This document shows positions 31,470 to 41,576 of a stretch of 64,000 nt of DNA, piece by piece. The translations under genes were made by a program, and so were the position numbers. The stretch's first letter is position 1. Every line of letters begins with the position of its first letter. This stretch comes from Prorocentrum cordatum (taxonomy: Eukaryota > Sar > Dinophyceae > Prorocentrales > Prorocentraceae), in contig CAUYUJ010004768.1 in assembly GCA_963575745.1 (NCBI GenBank), positions 1 through 64,000 of the forward strand, in the 5' to 3' direction. The notes below the pieces were generated by a model. It ran no database searches. It was not told the origin of the DNA and worked only from the letters and a program-made list of their open reading frames with translations.

Positions 31470-32362
31470 CAACAACAACAACCACAACAACAACAACGAC
31501 AACAACAACAACAACCACAATAACAACAACAACAGCAGCAACATCAACAACAACAACAACGACAACAACAACAACAACAATTACTAGCACGTGGGGACAC
31601 ACCGTTCTCTCCAGTGCCAGGGTTTTCATAGGAGGCGGGCAATACCCCCACTTTGTGGGGGGGCCGGTTCAAGCTCTACCAAATTTCCAAACGACTCTTC
31701 GCCACCACCCACACCCAGCTTCCCGCCCTATGACGTTCGGACACTTCACTTCGTGGCATGCGGACGACCGTGGCTACTATTCAGGGCCCCGCGGCCGACG
31801 ACGACGGCGTGCGCGCGCGAAGAAAAAACGAATGTGTCCCGCATGGTATTATTTGACAGGGATGATGGCCCTGGCAGGTGCGCAACCGTTGTTGCAGAAG
31901 TTCGAAAAAGTTGCTCGCAAAAGCCCGTTTGACAGAAATGTTTAAAAAGTGTTGGGTTTCCTACGAATCCGCAAGAGCGCGCGGGATGAAATTTTGACAT
32001 TTTTTTTGAAAAACCATTGGTTTTTTGATGTTTTTATGTTAAAATCGCTACGAAAACTAAGGTTTTGGAAGGATTTCGTCTTGCGCGCGCGAATGTCCAC
32101 TTTACCTTATTTTTTGCAAGGGATTCTTGAAGTTTGGTTATGTTAGAACAAGAAATGTCCACTTTAGCTTATTTTTTGCAAGGGAAAACCGATCGTAACA
32201 ACACAACCGGATCCGGACCAACCCGTTTTGCCTGAGACTTCCTCACGAAAATGATGAAAATGAGGCTGCGGCCTAGGCGTGGCGGGGGGGTCGCGCACCA
32301 GGGGTCCCAACAATAATTATTCTTAAGAAGAAATAATGTTCAACAACAACAACAGTCAGCAC
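31470..32362 (+). mobile_element. CAA-bounded dispersed element, copy 1
   Basis: A (CAA)n/(CAACAACAC)n run at 31470-31585 is followed by a unique body of about 740 bp. The body ends in the near-palindrome AACAATAATTATTCT...AATAATGTT and a second short CAA run at 32340-32356. The body is almost identical to 43500-44250, including a 71-codon frame. Two copies 12 kb apart with the same simple repeat at both ends imply a mobile sequence. It matches no class I know: no TIR, no LTR and no transposase are visible. Confidence 0.7.
31730..31945 (+). CDS. Conserved small ORF in CAA-bounded element, copy 1
   Basis: 71 codons from ATG to TAA: MTFGHFTSWHADDRGYYSGP, then RGRRRRRARAKKKR, a strongly basic stretch that could be a nuclear or nucleic-acid-binding signal, then MCPAWYYLTGMMALAGAQPL, a hydrophobic segment, and a Lys/Arg-rich end. 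The frame differs from copy 2 by one base in 216 (Leu to Ser). No family is recognised. The minus strand is open across the same bases (31746-32000, 84 codons, MSKFHPARSCGFVG...). In that frame the same base difference is silent, so I cannot tell which strand codes, if either. Confidence 0.3.
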   Translation: MTFGHFTSWHADDRGYYSGPRGRRRRRARAKKKRMCPAWYYLTGMMALAGAQPLLQKFEKVARKSPFDRNV

Positions 32363-32429
32363 TGCAGAACCTGACTTCAGCCATGCGCCCAGGGACAGTG
32401 AATGACCGTTTGGCCCCCTCACCCTGATG

Positions 32430-32548
32430 AACTTTCGGAGGTTCGCACGGATCTCGGTCGTCGCCGCACTCGCCAAAGGCGGCGGCGCTGGAGGCGCCGC
32501 CAGGGAGGGTGTCCAGCGTCGGCTCAAAGAGATCGCACGAATCTTCGG
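32430..32548. mobile_element. Fold-back element F1-related hairpin
   Basis: The left arm TTCGGAGGTTCGCACGGATC and the right arm GATCGCACGAATCTTCGGA are inverted. The centre is GGCGGCGGCGCTGGAGGCGC. Diverged from 30998-31168. Confidence 0.5.
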
Positions 32549-32608
32549 ATAATTGCACCAATCGCACGAATCTTCTGATAATTACACCGATGCGCAATTC
32601 GGGGATCT

Positions 32609-32785
32609 ACTGACCAGGGTCAATCCAAGCCCAGGTCAGTCAGGCTTCGCAGGATCCTGCAAAATCCTGCAGGATCCTGCACCCAAGCCGGGGTCAATGC
32701 AACCCTGGTCCTTCAGGATCCTGCAAGATCTGGCGCGATACTGACCCTTGTTACCAGTGACCCCCGTCTCTTGAGCTCCGAGCAT
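32609..32785 (+). repeat. Dispersed repeat R3, copy 1 (GGATCCTGCA-rich)
   Basis: Aligns with 33400-33565 from TGACC(A/C)GGGTCAATCCA through GTCTCTTGAGC. It contains several AGGATCCTGCA units; TGCAGGATCCTGCA is a perfect 14-bp palindrome. Confidence 0.8.
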
Positions 32786-32834
32786 CCTAGTTTCAGTGGC
32801 AACTCATGGGAGCCTCCCATACCATCTTGTCGTC

Positions 32835-32962
32835 TCTTGCGAATCGGCGCTACTCGACCCTAGTCGACGCTAACTCGACGGTGATCGAAGCTCTCTGACG
32901 CTAAATCGGCGCTATCTCATCGACCCGAAGGCGCGAATCGACGCGAATCGACGCTAAGGACG
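32835..32962 (+). repeat. Short AATCGACGCT-type repeat
   Basis: Loose 10-14-bp units (CTAATCGACGCT, GAATCGACGCG) repeated about nine times. Confidence 0.65.
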
Positions 32963-33399
32963 GAATGACAAGGGTATACCAGGCACCAATGAGTTGCTGC
33001 CGAATCTGCGAGGGGGGACTCATCCATATCCACCGCATGGGAACCGACGTCGTGGTGCCCCAGCGGGCGGTGACTATGGATACATGTTGGCCTCCAGGGA
33101 CCCGAAGATATCTATATCCACCGCCTCTGGAGATCAAAGAAGATCGATCCACCAGGCGGTGGTTACGGACGAACTCCCGCCTCGGAGATCTGCTGCCGAA
33201 TCTAGTATTCCACTCGTCGGGCTTTTCCAGAGCTCGATCAAACAAATGTTCTCTGTTTTCGTCTTGTTTTCGTGTTCCTTCGCTCTGTCTTCGTTCAGCC
33301 ATCGCTGCAAAACGAATTCAAAACGGAAAACGGTCCACGAAATCGCCAAAAGACCGTTCAAGTCGAGCCCTGGGCTTTCAATCCTCGGTGTCGCGGGAT
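32963..33399. other. Spacer, partly dispersed
   Basis: 33236-33375 resembles 11250-11380 (CGCTGCAAAACGA, AATCGCCAAAA, GTCGAGCCCTG). No gene is seen. Confidence 0.45.
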
Positions 33400-33565
33400 G
33401 AACTGACCCGGGTCAATCCAGCCCTCGGTCAGTCAGGATCTTGCAGGATCCTGCAAAATCCTGCACCCAAACCCTGGTCAATGTAACCCTTGGTCCTGCA
33501 GAATCCTGCAAGATCCAGCGAGCTGACTGAACCCCGTGTGCATTGACCCCGTCTCTTGAGCCCCG
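33400..33565 (+). repeat. Dispersed repeat R3, copy 2
   Basis: Second copy of 32609-32785, in the same orientation. Confidence 0.8.
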
Positions 33566-33862
33566 ATCGGTGTCGCTCTTGACGGTCTCGGAAACGAGCA
33601 CATCGAACAGCGTGCCGTCACGGTGTCTCCCGCGCCGCCCTGGACCCGAGAGAGCGGTGACCGCACCGCACATGCAGAGGCGGCGCGGGGGTGAATCTGG
33701 TATTCCACTCGTCGGGCTGATCATCCTCGGCGTCGCTCAAGACGGCCCAAGAGACGAGCACGTTGGACCGCATGCTGTCGCGATGTCTCTCGTGCCGCCC
33801 CAGACCTGAGAGTAGCCAACAACCGCGCCGCACATTGCAGAGGCGGCGCGGGGGTGCCGGCA
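33562..33862 (+). repeat. Two tandem ~160-bp units
   Basis: GAGACGAGCAC/GAAACGAGCACAT, GT(G)TCTC-CGTGCCGCCC and GCAGAGGCGGCGCGGGGGTG recur about 160 bp apart. TATTCCACTCGTCGGGCT appears at 33208 and 33700. Confidence 0.75.
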
Positions 33863-33984
33863 ACACCCGTCGAATGAGGGATCGGCTGCAGAATCGACTT
33901 TCCCACTGAATACACGAGCAAATACGTGTAACGTCCCGTAGATATACCAGCATTCTAGTCCCAGAGATACGACTCTCCCAAAAA

Positions 33985-34135
33985 ATAGAGCGGCGGGATT
34001 TTGGCAGTTTTCGGCCTCCAGGGGCCCTCGCCGGGCATCGGGAACATGAAAAAACAACTCGGGACGAAAAACCGACCCTGGGGATCGACAAAACTGGAGC
34101 GGCCAGATGTCTAGGGTCGGGCTCGATTGGACAGA
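33985..34135 (+). repeat. Dispersed repeat R4, copy 1
   Basis: Aligns with 55790-55945: TTTCGGCCTC, GGGGCCCTCGCCGGGC, GGGA/AGGACGAAAAACC, CCCTGGGGA and CAGATGTCT. No coding potential is seen. Confidence 0.7.
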
Positions 34136-34744
34136 ACACGCGAAAGGACGCAAGGCCCTTCCGAGGGCTACGTTGCCATAGGAATATAATAGAAAGGGCA
34201 CGGGTCTCTCAGGACAGGACACAAGGGTACCCTTGCCTTGGCAGGGTCGACCTACCAATCAAGACTGACCCTACGTGTTTCTGGCATATTCGGTTGATAA
34301 ATGAATTGTGGAGCCACTCAATTTTGTAGTCGACGTTGCGACTTGTTCACAACGTGGCTCCCGTGGTGTCTGGACCTACAACAAAGCCAGGACGAGGAAC
34401 ACATCGGGTGACGTTATATCGAGAATCTCTGAAATCTGCAGGACGTCTCGGGCGCCGCGGCCTTCTCGGAGCGTTCAGGAACGCTCTGTGAGCGTTCGGG
34501 AACGCTCTGGAACGAATGGGCTTTTCATCCCGAGTCGTGTGCTGACGGTGCTGCAGCCCAGTAAGGCCCCGGAGTCCGAAGATGCCGAAGTTCCGCCCGT
34601 CGTGATTGTTTCGCTGTGCGAGGGTGTCAGAGACCCCCCCGTTCGTCCGACCCGAGCCTCACAAAACGCAGAACCACTGCGCCCACTGGCGCTGGGCAGT
34701 CTCCCCCGGCGGCATAGGACCATCCTCCTCACTCTGCTCATCCC
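34136..34744. other. Spacer, no supported gene
   Basis: The plus-strand frame 34308-34970 (220 codons) has an ordinary composition at first but no motif, and runs into the TCC tract as poly-Ser. A small inverted pair GAGCGTTC-GGAACGCTC lies at 34475-34515. Confidence 0.4.
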
Positions 34745-34965
34745 CCCTCATTCCTTCTCCTCCTCCTCCTCCTCCTCCTCCTCCTCCTCCTCCTCCTCCT
34801 CCTCCACCCCCTTTCTCTATGAATCACTCCTCTTCCTCCTCCTCCTCCCTTTTCCTTCCTTCTCTATAAATCACTCCTCCTCCCTCACTCCTCCTCCCTC
34901 CTCCTCCTCCTCCGTCCTCCTCCTCCTCCTCCTCCTCCTCCTCCTCCTCCTCCACCTCCATTCTC
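34745..34965 (+). repeat. (TCC)n polypyrimidine tract
   Basis: (TCC)n at 34754-34805, a related stretch with TCTCTATGAATCACTCCTC, and (TCC)n again at 34900-34955. The phrase (T)TTCTCTATGAA-CACTC occurs three times as a unit boundary. Confidence 0.9.
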
Positions 34966-35039
34966 TATGAACCACTCGCAAACCACAGGAGTGTCGGCAG
35001 GGTGGGCCGTCGACTTCCTAACCATGTCCTGCAGCTTGA

Positions 35040-36130
35040 GATGAAAACAGCAGCGTCACGGATGGAGGGCGGGCCGTCTTCATGATGTGGCTCTCGCTTT
35101 CTGGCTGAACGCACACTGTTCCCGTTGTGGGGTCGGTTGTTTTCCGTTGCGGGCTCTTTTGCGCACCAATTTCGTGTTGATCCCGTGTTGTACTGCGGGG
35201 TTGTTGTGTTCGGTTCTGGTTGGGCGAAACACACACGAACACACACACACACGCACATGTTCCTTACATGCACGAGGCTGTCTCCTTAGCGCCGCGCGCG
35301 TTTGGCGCAAATGTTTGCAACAGCTTCACGGATGAAGGGCGGCCCAGTTTTGAAATATGGTTGTCGCCTTAGCACCACGAGCATTGTTTGTAACGGATTG
35401 CAGAAAGTTCAAAGATTCGTACGTTTGGAGTCTCAGGAGTGATGTGCTGGTACGATTCCACAACGCCAGGACGCAACAATCACGTTGATTCACGGCGTGA
35501 AGTCCCAGGGATCGCGTGTTGGCATGATTGAAAATTCCCATGATGCTGTTTTCGAACGGAACGGCTCCCGCAATACGGCTGCATATTCTAAGCACCAATG
35601 GAAAAACTTGGAGGAAAAAAGGTTTATTGCAACATCGTCGCGCAACTCACAGCGGTCTTAAACAATTGTAGCTTTCACTGATTGAGGAAAGGTAGTTTTC
35701 AGAATGTGACTCTCGCCTTCGCGCCGCGCGCGCTCGTTTCAAAAAAGTGCCAGAGCTTCACGGATTGAGGGCGGGTGGTGTTCATGATGTGGTTCTCGAC
35801 TTTTAGACCGCGCGTACTCCGTTAAAACATGCACGGGTTTGACAAATCGAAAGCGCCTCCTTTGCAAAACGTGGCTCTCGCCGTCGCGTCGCACACATTC
35901 GTTTCAAAAACCTGCAAGAGCGACACAGGTCCTCATGGCACGCGTACCAGGAAATGTTTTGAAACGATTAAGGACTGTCAGGGCGCAACAGTTAGAGCGA
36001 ATCGCGGTCTTGACATCCCAACAACGATTGTTTGGCACTAGTCAGGGTCGTCGAGACGCAACAGTCACGTTGACTCGCGGCGTTGTCGTCCTGAGAATGG
36101 TGTTTTGGCACGCTTCATGATGTTCACACG
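35040..36130 (+). repeat. Degenerate tandem region with two alternating unit types
   Basis: Unit type 1 (CTTCACGGATTGAGGGCGGG, then TTCA-GATGTGGCTCTCGCC, then CGCCGCGCGC) recurs near 35050, 35325, 35675, 35755 and 35865. Unit type 2 (GGACGCAACA-TCACGTTGA, then TCACGGCGT, then GTTTTGGCA) recurs near 35465, 35975 and 36055. Copies are 65-80% alike by eye. No gene is seen. Confidence 0.65.
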
Positions 36131-36360
36131 GTTGGCCCTCCCCCCCAACGGGGCCTGTCCGTCAGTGGACATGACCCTTGTAGGAGCCGATGGAGAGAGA
36201 GAGAGAGAGAGAGACACACAAACAAACAGACAGAGAAACAGCTTGGAAGGAAAGTGTATTACAACGTTGTTGATGATCCTTGGGTTCACATTGGTCCTCG
36301 TCCTCCTCCTCCTCCTCCTCCTCCTCTGCCGCCCTTCCGTCATGTGTCGCCCACGCAGAA

Positions 36361-36513
36361 AGCACCCATACACCACAGCCGTGCCAGGCCAGGGCCATCC
36401 TGGCCCTGGCATGGTATGTACGCCCTCCTGGCCGAGGCCAGCAGGGTCGATGCACCATCCTGGGGCCCAGAATGGCCCTGGCCTGGCACGGTGGTTGTGT
36501 ATAGACGCCTTCG
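36361..36513. mobile_element. Fold-back element F2
   Basis: The left arm 36361-36415 contains CATACACCACAGCCGTGCCA, then GGCCAGGGCCATCCTGG. The right arm 36452-36513 is its inverted copy (CCAGAATGGCCCTGGCC, then TGGCACGGTGGTTGTGTATA). The 35-bp centre is GCCGAGGCCAGC-rich. A (GA)n run precedes it at 36192-36215. Confidence 0.7.
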
Positions 36514-36591
36514 TCGACTTGCCTCACGACGCCCATGGAGCGGCAACCTGCTGTGGGAAGCTACCCACTGCCGTATCACCGCTGCATTTTT

Positions 36592-36803
36592 GGACGCCCG
36601 AAACGGGTACGGAAAGAATGGGTACAATGCCCAACAACAAATGTTGTTCCAAACCAACAGCGGCCGCTGTTGGGCGGGCGGCCTTCTGTCTCAAATGGAC
36701 ACAGGCCGCGGCGGCGCGGACAGCGACTCCTGCTCAAAATGAACAGGAACTGCTGCTGGACATCGTACCCAGTATTGCCGTACCCATTTCGGGCGTCCAG
36801 AGC
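36592..36803. mobile_element. 212-bp element with ~40-bp terminal inverted repeats
   Basis: The left end GGACGCCCGAAACGGGTACG, then AATGGGTACAATG, is the inverse of the right end CATCGTACCCAGTATTGCC, then GTACCCATTTCGGGCGTCC. The internal 130 bp is non-coding. The size and TIRs are MITE-like. A clear target duplication is not seen. Confidence 0.7.
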
Positions 36804-36869
36804 ATCGGGCTGAGGCGCTGCTTAAGTACTGCGCATGACGCATCGCACTGACGTCCTCGACGCGTTGAG

Positions 36870-37560
36870 TTCTGCAGGAGGAGGACGACGACGACGACGA
36901 CGAGGAGGAGGAGGAGGAGCAGAAGGAAGAGGAGGAGGTCGCCGCCGTGCTACCGTGTATGCGAGGTAGAGGCCCCGGTCGGCGCACCCCCTCGGCTCCG
37001 GGGCTTGCTCGCCGCTGAGCGGCGTGCTTGTCCTGGGGTTGGGGGGTTGCGCCGGCCCCCGATCAATGTGCTCCCGGCGCGCGGCAGACACGCGGCCGCC
37101 GCAGGAGGAGGAGGAGGAGGAGGAGGAGGAGGAGGAGGAGGAGGAGGAGGAGGAGGGGTGTGCGCACGGGCGGGCGCCGAGGTCCTCTTCGGATTCCGCT
37201 GCGGCGGCCCCGCCGGCGCGGCGGCCGGCTGCGGAGCCGGGGCCGCCGCCGGAGCGGCGGCGGGTGCCGCTGGCGCTGGCGCGGCCGCGGCAGGCACGGC
37301 GCCGCCGCCTGTCTGCAACTGGAGGGTGGAGGAGGAGGAAGAGGAGGGGGAAGAGGAGGGGGAGGTGAAGGAGGAGAAGGAGGAGGAGGTGGAGGAGGAG
37401 GAGGAGCAGGAGAACGAGGACGAGGCGGAGGAGGAGGGTGAAGGAGGGAAGGGCCAGAAGGGGAGGAGGGGAGGAGGAGGAGGAGGAAAGGGAGGAAAGG
37501 GAGGGAAGGGATGAGGAGGAGGAGGAAAAGGAGGAGGAGGAGGGAGGGAGGAGGATGGGG
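36870..37560 (+). repeat. GGA/GAC purine tracts around a GC-rich stretch
   Basis: (GAC)/(GGA)n at 36878-36940; (GGA)n at 37103-37156; degenerate GGA/GAA at 37325-37560. The GC-rich part between them gives Ala/Gly/Pro frames only. Confidence 0.85.
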
Positions 37561-37960
37561 GAGGAAGGGCCCGAAGGGCGCGACCGACGCGGCCGCGCCC
37601 AAGGAGCAGGTGCACAAGAAGCACCCCTTCAGGCGAGGACCTTCAGTAAGCGCACCCGAATGAGGAATCGAGCAGGGCAGGACTCCTTGGAGTACGCGCC
37701 CAGGACTGTTCAGCGAACGCGGGCTAGGGAGTTCGGGGTGCTTTTCATTGCTTCCCATTCTTTGATGCAAGAGGGAGGAAGAAGACGAGAAAAACAATCA
37801 GAAAAACATATGTTCGACGAGGTCAGAGGCCAAGCAGCAGGTCGGTGAGCGGCGAAGGCGCAGCAAAAGTATCGCGAGTTGCAGGCCACAAGGAGCCTGA
37901 AGCGCAAAAGGGCTAATGCAGCCCTCACCGAGCACCAGGAAGAACGAAAACGGAACACGT
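37561..37960. other. Spacer, nothing recognised
   Basis: No motif or repeat is seen. Confidence 0.45.
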
Positions 37961-37964
37961 GTCG

Positions 37965-39070
37965 AATGCGAAGAAACACGTTTTGCTCCCGACCATCCTG
38001 TGGTGTTGGGTCCTCGGTTTGAAGAGACAGCGCCCCGCGTTCCACCTTTTCCTCCTCGCTCCTCCTCTCCTATTCCCCCCCTCCTCCCACCTGGGCCTCG
38101 GCCCTCTGCTCTCCTCCCGCCTCCTTGCTCCCGCCACCTCCCTCCTCCTTTCTCCTCCCATCCCTGCTTCTGCCCTCCTCGTGCCCATCTCGGCACACCC
38201 CTCACACGTTTCGTGGCCCCATGGGGAGCTCCACCGAAGGCCCCAATGGCATGGTCCGCACGGCGGCCCCGCACCCATTTCGGCACACCCCTCACGCGTG
38301 TCGTGACGGCCCCGCACCCGATGCGGCACACCCCTCACACGTGTCGTGGCCCCAGAGGGAGCTTCACCCAAGGCCCCAGCGGCAGGATCCACATGGTGAG
38401 CGTTTTCTGATTCACCGTGTGGGAGTTCGGCGGATGGGGGGGGGAAGGAGGGGTCTGGATCCAGACCTCTGCTTAGTGCGACTGTTTGCGACAGTGCGTT
38501 CTATGGGGGGAGGCCCCACCTGCCTGAAACAGGCGCCCCAAAGAGCCAAGATCTACTCCACGGGGGGGGAAAGGGGAAAGTGCGATGGCCCGCGCCGATC
38601 GGCAAAACAATTAACACGAAAACGATCACATGGTGGACCCACCGAAGGCACCCGCAGCAGGGTCCGCACGACGGCCCCGCACCCGCTTCGGCACACCCCT
38701 CACACGTTTGCGTGGCCCCAGCGAGCACTCCACCGAAGGCCCTGCGGCTGGGCCCGAGGTGGCCCTGCACCAGATCCGGCACACCCCTCACGCGCTACGT
38801 GGACCAATACCGAAGGCCCCTGCGGCAGGGTTCGCATTGACTGGCCCATTTTCCCTACCATAACTAGGAGAGGGGGGAAGAGGACGCGGAGGACGAGGAG
38901 GAGGACCTCTTCATCCCCCCTTCTCCCCCGTCCTACATTTGGTAGTCGTGGTGAAACATTTGTCCGTCACGCATGGCGGCCCCGCACCCGGTTCGGCACA
39001 CCCCTCACACCTTTCGTGGCCGCACAGGGAGCTCCACCAACGACGGCGATCACAGCTGCGGCACTCACGG
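37965..39070 (-). mobile_element. Array-bearing element, copy E (reverse orientation, interrupted)
   Basis: Read on the minus strand, this has the same order as copy D: the left block CATATGCAGCCGTGAGTGCC at about 39055-39074, 89-bp units, a purine tract (pyrimidine-rich on plus at 38045-38180), and the right block CTCTTCAAACCGAGGACCCA at about 38005-38025, then ACACCACAGGATGG. The array is split by a T2 element (38399-38626) and a GGA/TCC stretch (38870-38930). Terminal inverted repeats are not visible. Confidence 0.6.
38399..38626 (+). mobile_element. Short element family T2, copy 2, with 9-bp target duplication
   Basis: A 228-bp segment alike to 16475-16695, inserted in the 89-bp array and flanked by the direct repeat CACATGGTG (38390-38398 and 38627-38635). 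Its ends AGCGTTTTCTGATT and, inverted, ATCGTTTTCGTGTT form a weak terminal inverted repeat. No coding capacity. Confidence 0.7.
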
Positions 39071-39074
39071 CTGC

Positions 39075-40415
39075 ATATGGCCGGGTCGCCGCTGCCGGGG
39101 CGGCGCAACTGTGGGAAGGGAGAGAGCGGCCGGGGAACCCCGAAAGATATCCCCCGACACGGGCCAAAGCGCCGACAAGCCCCATAGAGCATCGCACGCC
39201 GTCCCCGCCACAGGACCCCGCCGCCGCCGGCAAGAGAAAAAAAGGAGAAGCGGCAGCGCGCCCAGGGGGGGTGCGAAAAAGCAAAGGCCTTTTCGGAAGG
39301 CTCGGAGGTCCCCCCGCCTTCAGCGAAGTTCTCAAACCCTCCCCCAGAAGATACAGACAGCTTCTCAGATGTCGCGAAGGTTTCTGAGAAGTCCCGCCGC
39401 ATTCTGAAAAACCCTTTTCCTTTTCACTTGCCCCCCTCGCTCGCCGCCGAGAGGGGATGAGAGAGGAGGGGGGGGGCGATGACGATAGCGCTGATGAGAG
39501 CGGAAAGGGGGGCGACTGGGAGCGGGGGCGGGAAGGGAGAAGAGGGACGGGGGGAAAGGGATGGGAATTTGGGAGAGAACGAGGGTGGGCAACAATGAGA
39601 AATCGAAACAACATGGAGGTGGAGTGGAATGGACTGGAGCAACCAAAAAGGAGGACCGTGTCAGGGCGCCATGGGCCAACCGTGCGAGCACGAGTCGGCT
39701 CGAGCACCCATTGGCTCGAGAAACACCCCAGCGCCCCGCTCACGGCTAAAGTCCGCGCGGGCTCGCCTGGACTCTGTGGCTGGAGGCGGCGAAACTTATT
39801 GCGGAGACACGCAGAACGAGGGCTGCAGGCGTCTAGAGCCGATGCGCGCGACCAATGCGCGAGGCGGCAACACAAAAATAACGCACCGCAGCTAAAAGCG
39901 TTGTAACGATTCCGAGGCCTAACGTAGCGACGCGCCGCTTTCGGTCGTGCCGCCCCGATAAGCCACCCGAGGGGCGCCGCTCCCCCGGGGACATCCCGCC
40001 CCCGCGCACGCCGCGGCAGGGGGCCGTGATCGTGGGAGGAATGGGCGGGGATCCGCTAATGAGCCCACCGCCGCACAGGGGACCCGCGACACCGCCCGAA
40101 CCCTGGCGGAGTTTCACGTGGGCCACCGCAAGGGTGTCGCAGCAAAACGCGGCAGAAACCCACAACCCAGGCGCGGGAACACGTAGGGAAAGGCCGCGCC
40201 CGGGGGCCCTGGACCACCCCCGCCCACCGCACTGGCGAGTCGGGACCAGCCCCATAGGTCCCAGGCACGACGCTTCCCCCGTTGCGCAGGCTGGGACGGC
40301 CTACGACTACCTTTATTCCCCCGCAGGGTCCCGAAGGAACACCTGGGGTGAGGATCGGGAGGCTACCCGCCTGTTTTCCTGGGGGGGGACCCAATGGCAC
40401 AGGTGCCAACGCGGA
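39075..40415. other. Spacer, no supported gene
   Basis: Frames such as minus 38967-39875 and plus 39457-39906 lack motifs and have biased composition. G-rich purine stretches lie at 39455-39580. Nothing is recognised. Confidence 0.4.
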
Positions 40416-40419
40416 GGAG

Positions 40420-40575
40420 GAGGGGGAGGGGGAGGGGGAGGGGGAGGGGGAGGGGGAGGGGAGATGAGATGAGATGAGATGGGATGAGATGAGATGAGAT
40501 GATATGTGATGAGATGAAATGAGATGAGATGACATGATATGAAATGTGATGAGATGGGATGAGATGAGACCAGTC
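40420..40575 (+). repeat. (GGGGGA)n then (GAGAT)n microsatellites
   Basis: (GGAGGG)n at 40415-40462 passes directly into (GAGAT)n with TGATATGTGAT variants up to 40568. Confidence 0.95.
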
Positions 40576-41576
40576 GCGAAGCGAGCCTATATAAAATTAA
40601 GACCCCCGAGCCGCCTTTTCAGCCTTGCTGAGAACTTTGGGCCGTAGGCTCATGGAAAACAGCCCAGATGTACCCGCCGAACCCCAGTGATCGGGGCGGG
40701 CGGGGCCGCACGGGCACGGCATGAATCTGCCAGGCCACGCAATGGCTTGTGGCGGTAACATCCACGTGCTGTACATAACCATAACTGAAGGCCGCTATGA
40801 GATAAAATAGCATGGGAAACATGAACCATGCCCCCAGCGAGATGCAAAGTGCGACCCAGAGGCAACTCAGAGAGCACAGTCGACAGATTCAGAAGGTCAA
40901 AACACTCGGTGGACATCCATTTAGCCCGACCCGCTTCTGAGGTAGGAGCCAACGCACCCGGAACATTCCTTTCCGCACTCGAGCAGAGCACGCTGGGAAT
41001 TGAACAGAGCCGCGGCCACAGGGGGCGGGGGGGGGCAGCAGCAGGAGCAGCAGGGCGCCGTTGCTCTTTCCCCTCAACCTTGATCGCCTCCAACGTGGTT
41101 GTAAGTAACCGTTCCCTGGTCAACCAAACATCCGCCTCGGCCCGAATCAGGCGGGCACGCTGCGCACATGAGACACGTCAATTTTTTGCAGCAACCCCCG
41201 CCTAATGATCATTGAACGCGTCGACTGCCACCAAGGGCCCAGACAGGTTGCGGAACAACTTCGCCCGCCTCTAAGTGTGAAAAGACCGGGCGCGCCGCGA
41301 GGTCACCTGGATGACGACCCGTCGCCTGGATGACTTCTCCAAGTTTTCTCCACAAGCCGGCTTTTGGCCCCATCGGGGCCAGGAAAAGATCCGCCCAAAA
41401 CCGCGGCAAACTTCTTCGTTGTCCGCGACAGAAGCCATCGGGCCCTAAAACTGAGCCACAGCAGACACGAAACAAAAAAGCTCACCCCTGGGGGCGGGCT
41501 GGCGCCGACCAGGCCGTGGACCATCTATAAATTTGGCATCCGACTCTCGGGTCTGCTCTGTGCTACACGGCCACCC
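40576..41576 (-). other. Region downstream of LINE-C, unassigned
   Basis: Minus-strand frames 40650-41123 and 41209-41475 have moderately protein-like composition. They could hold the decayed RNase H end of LINE-C by position, but I see no catalytic motif. Confidence 0.3.
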
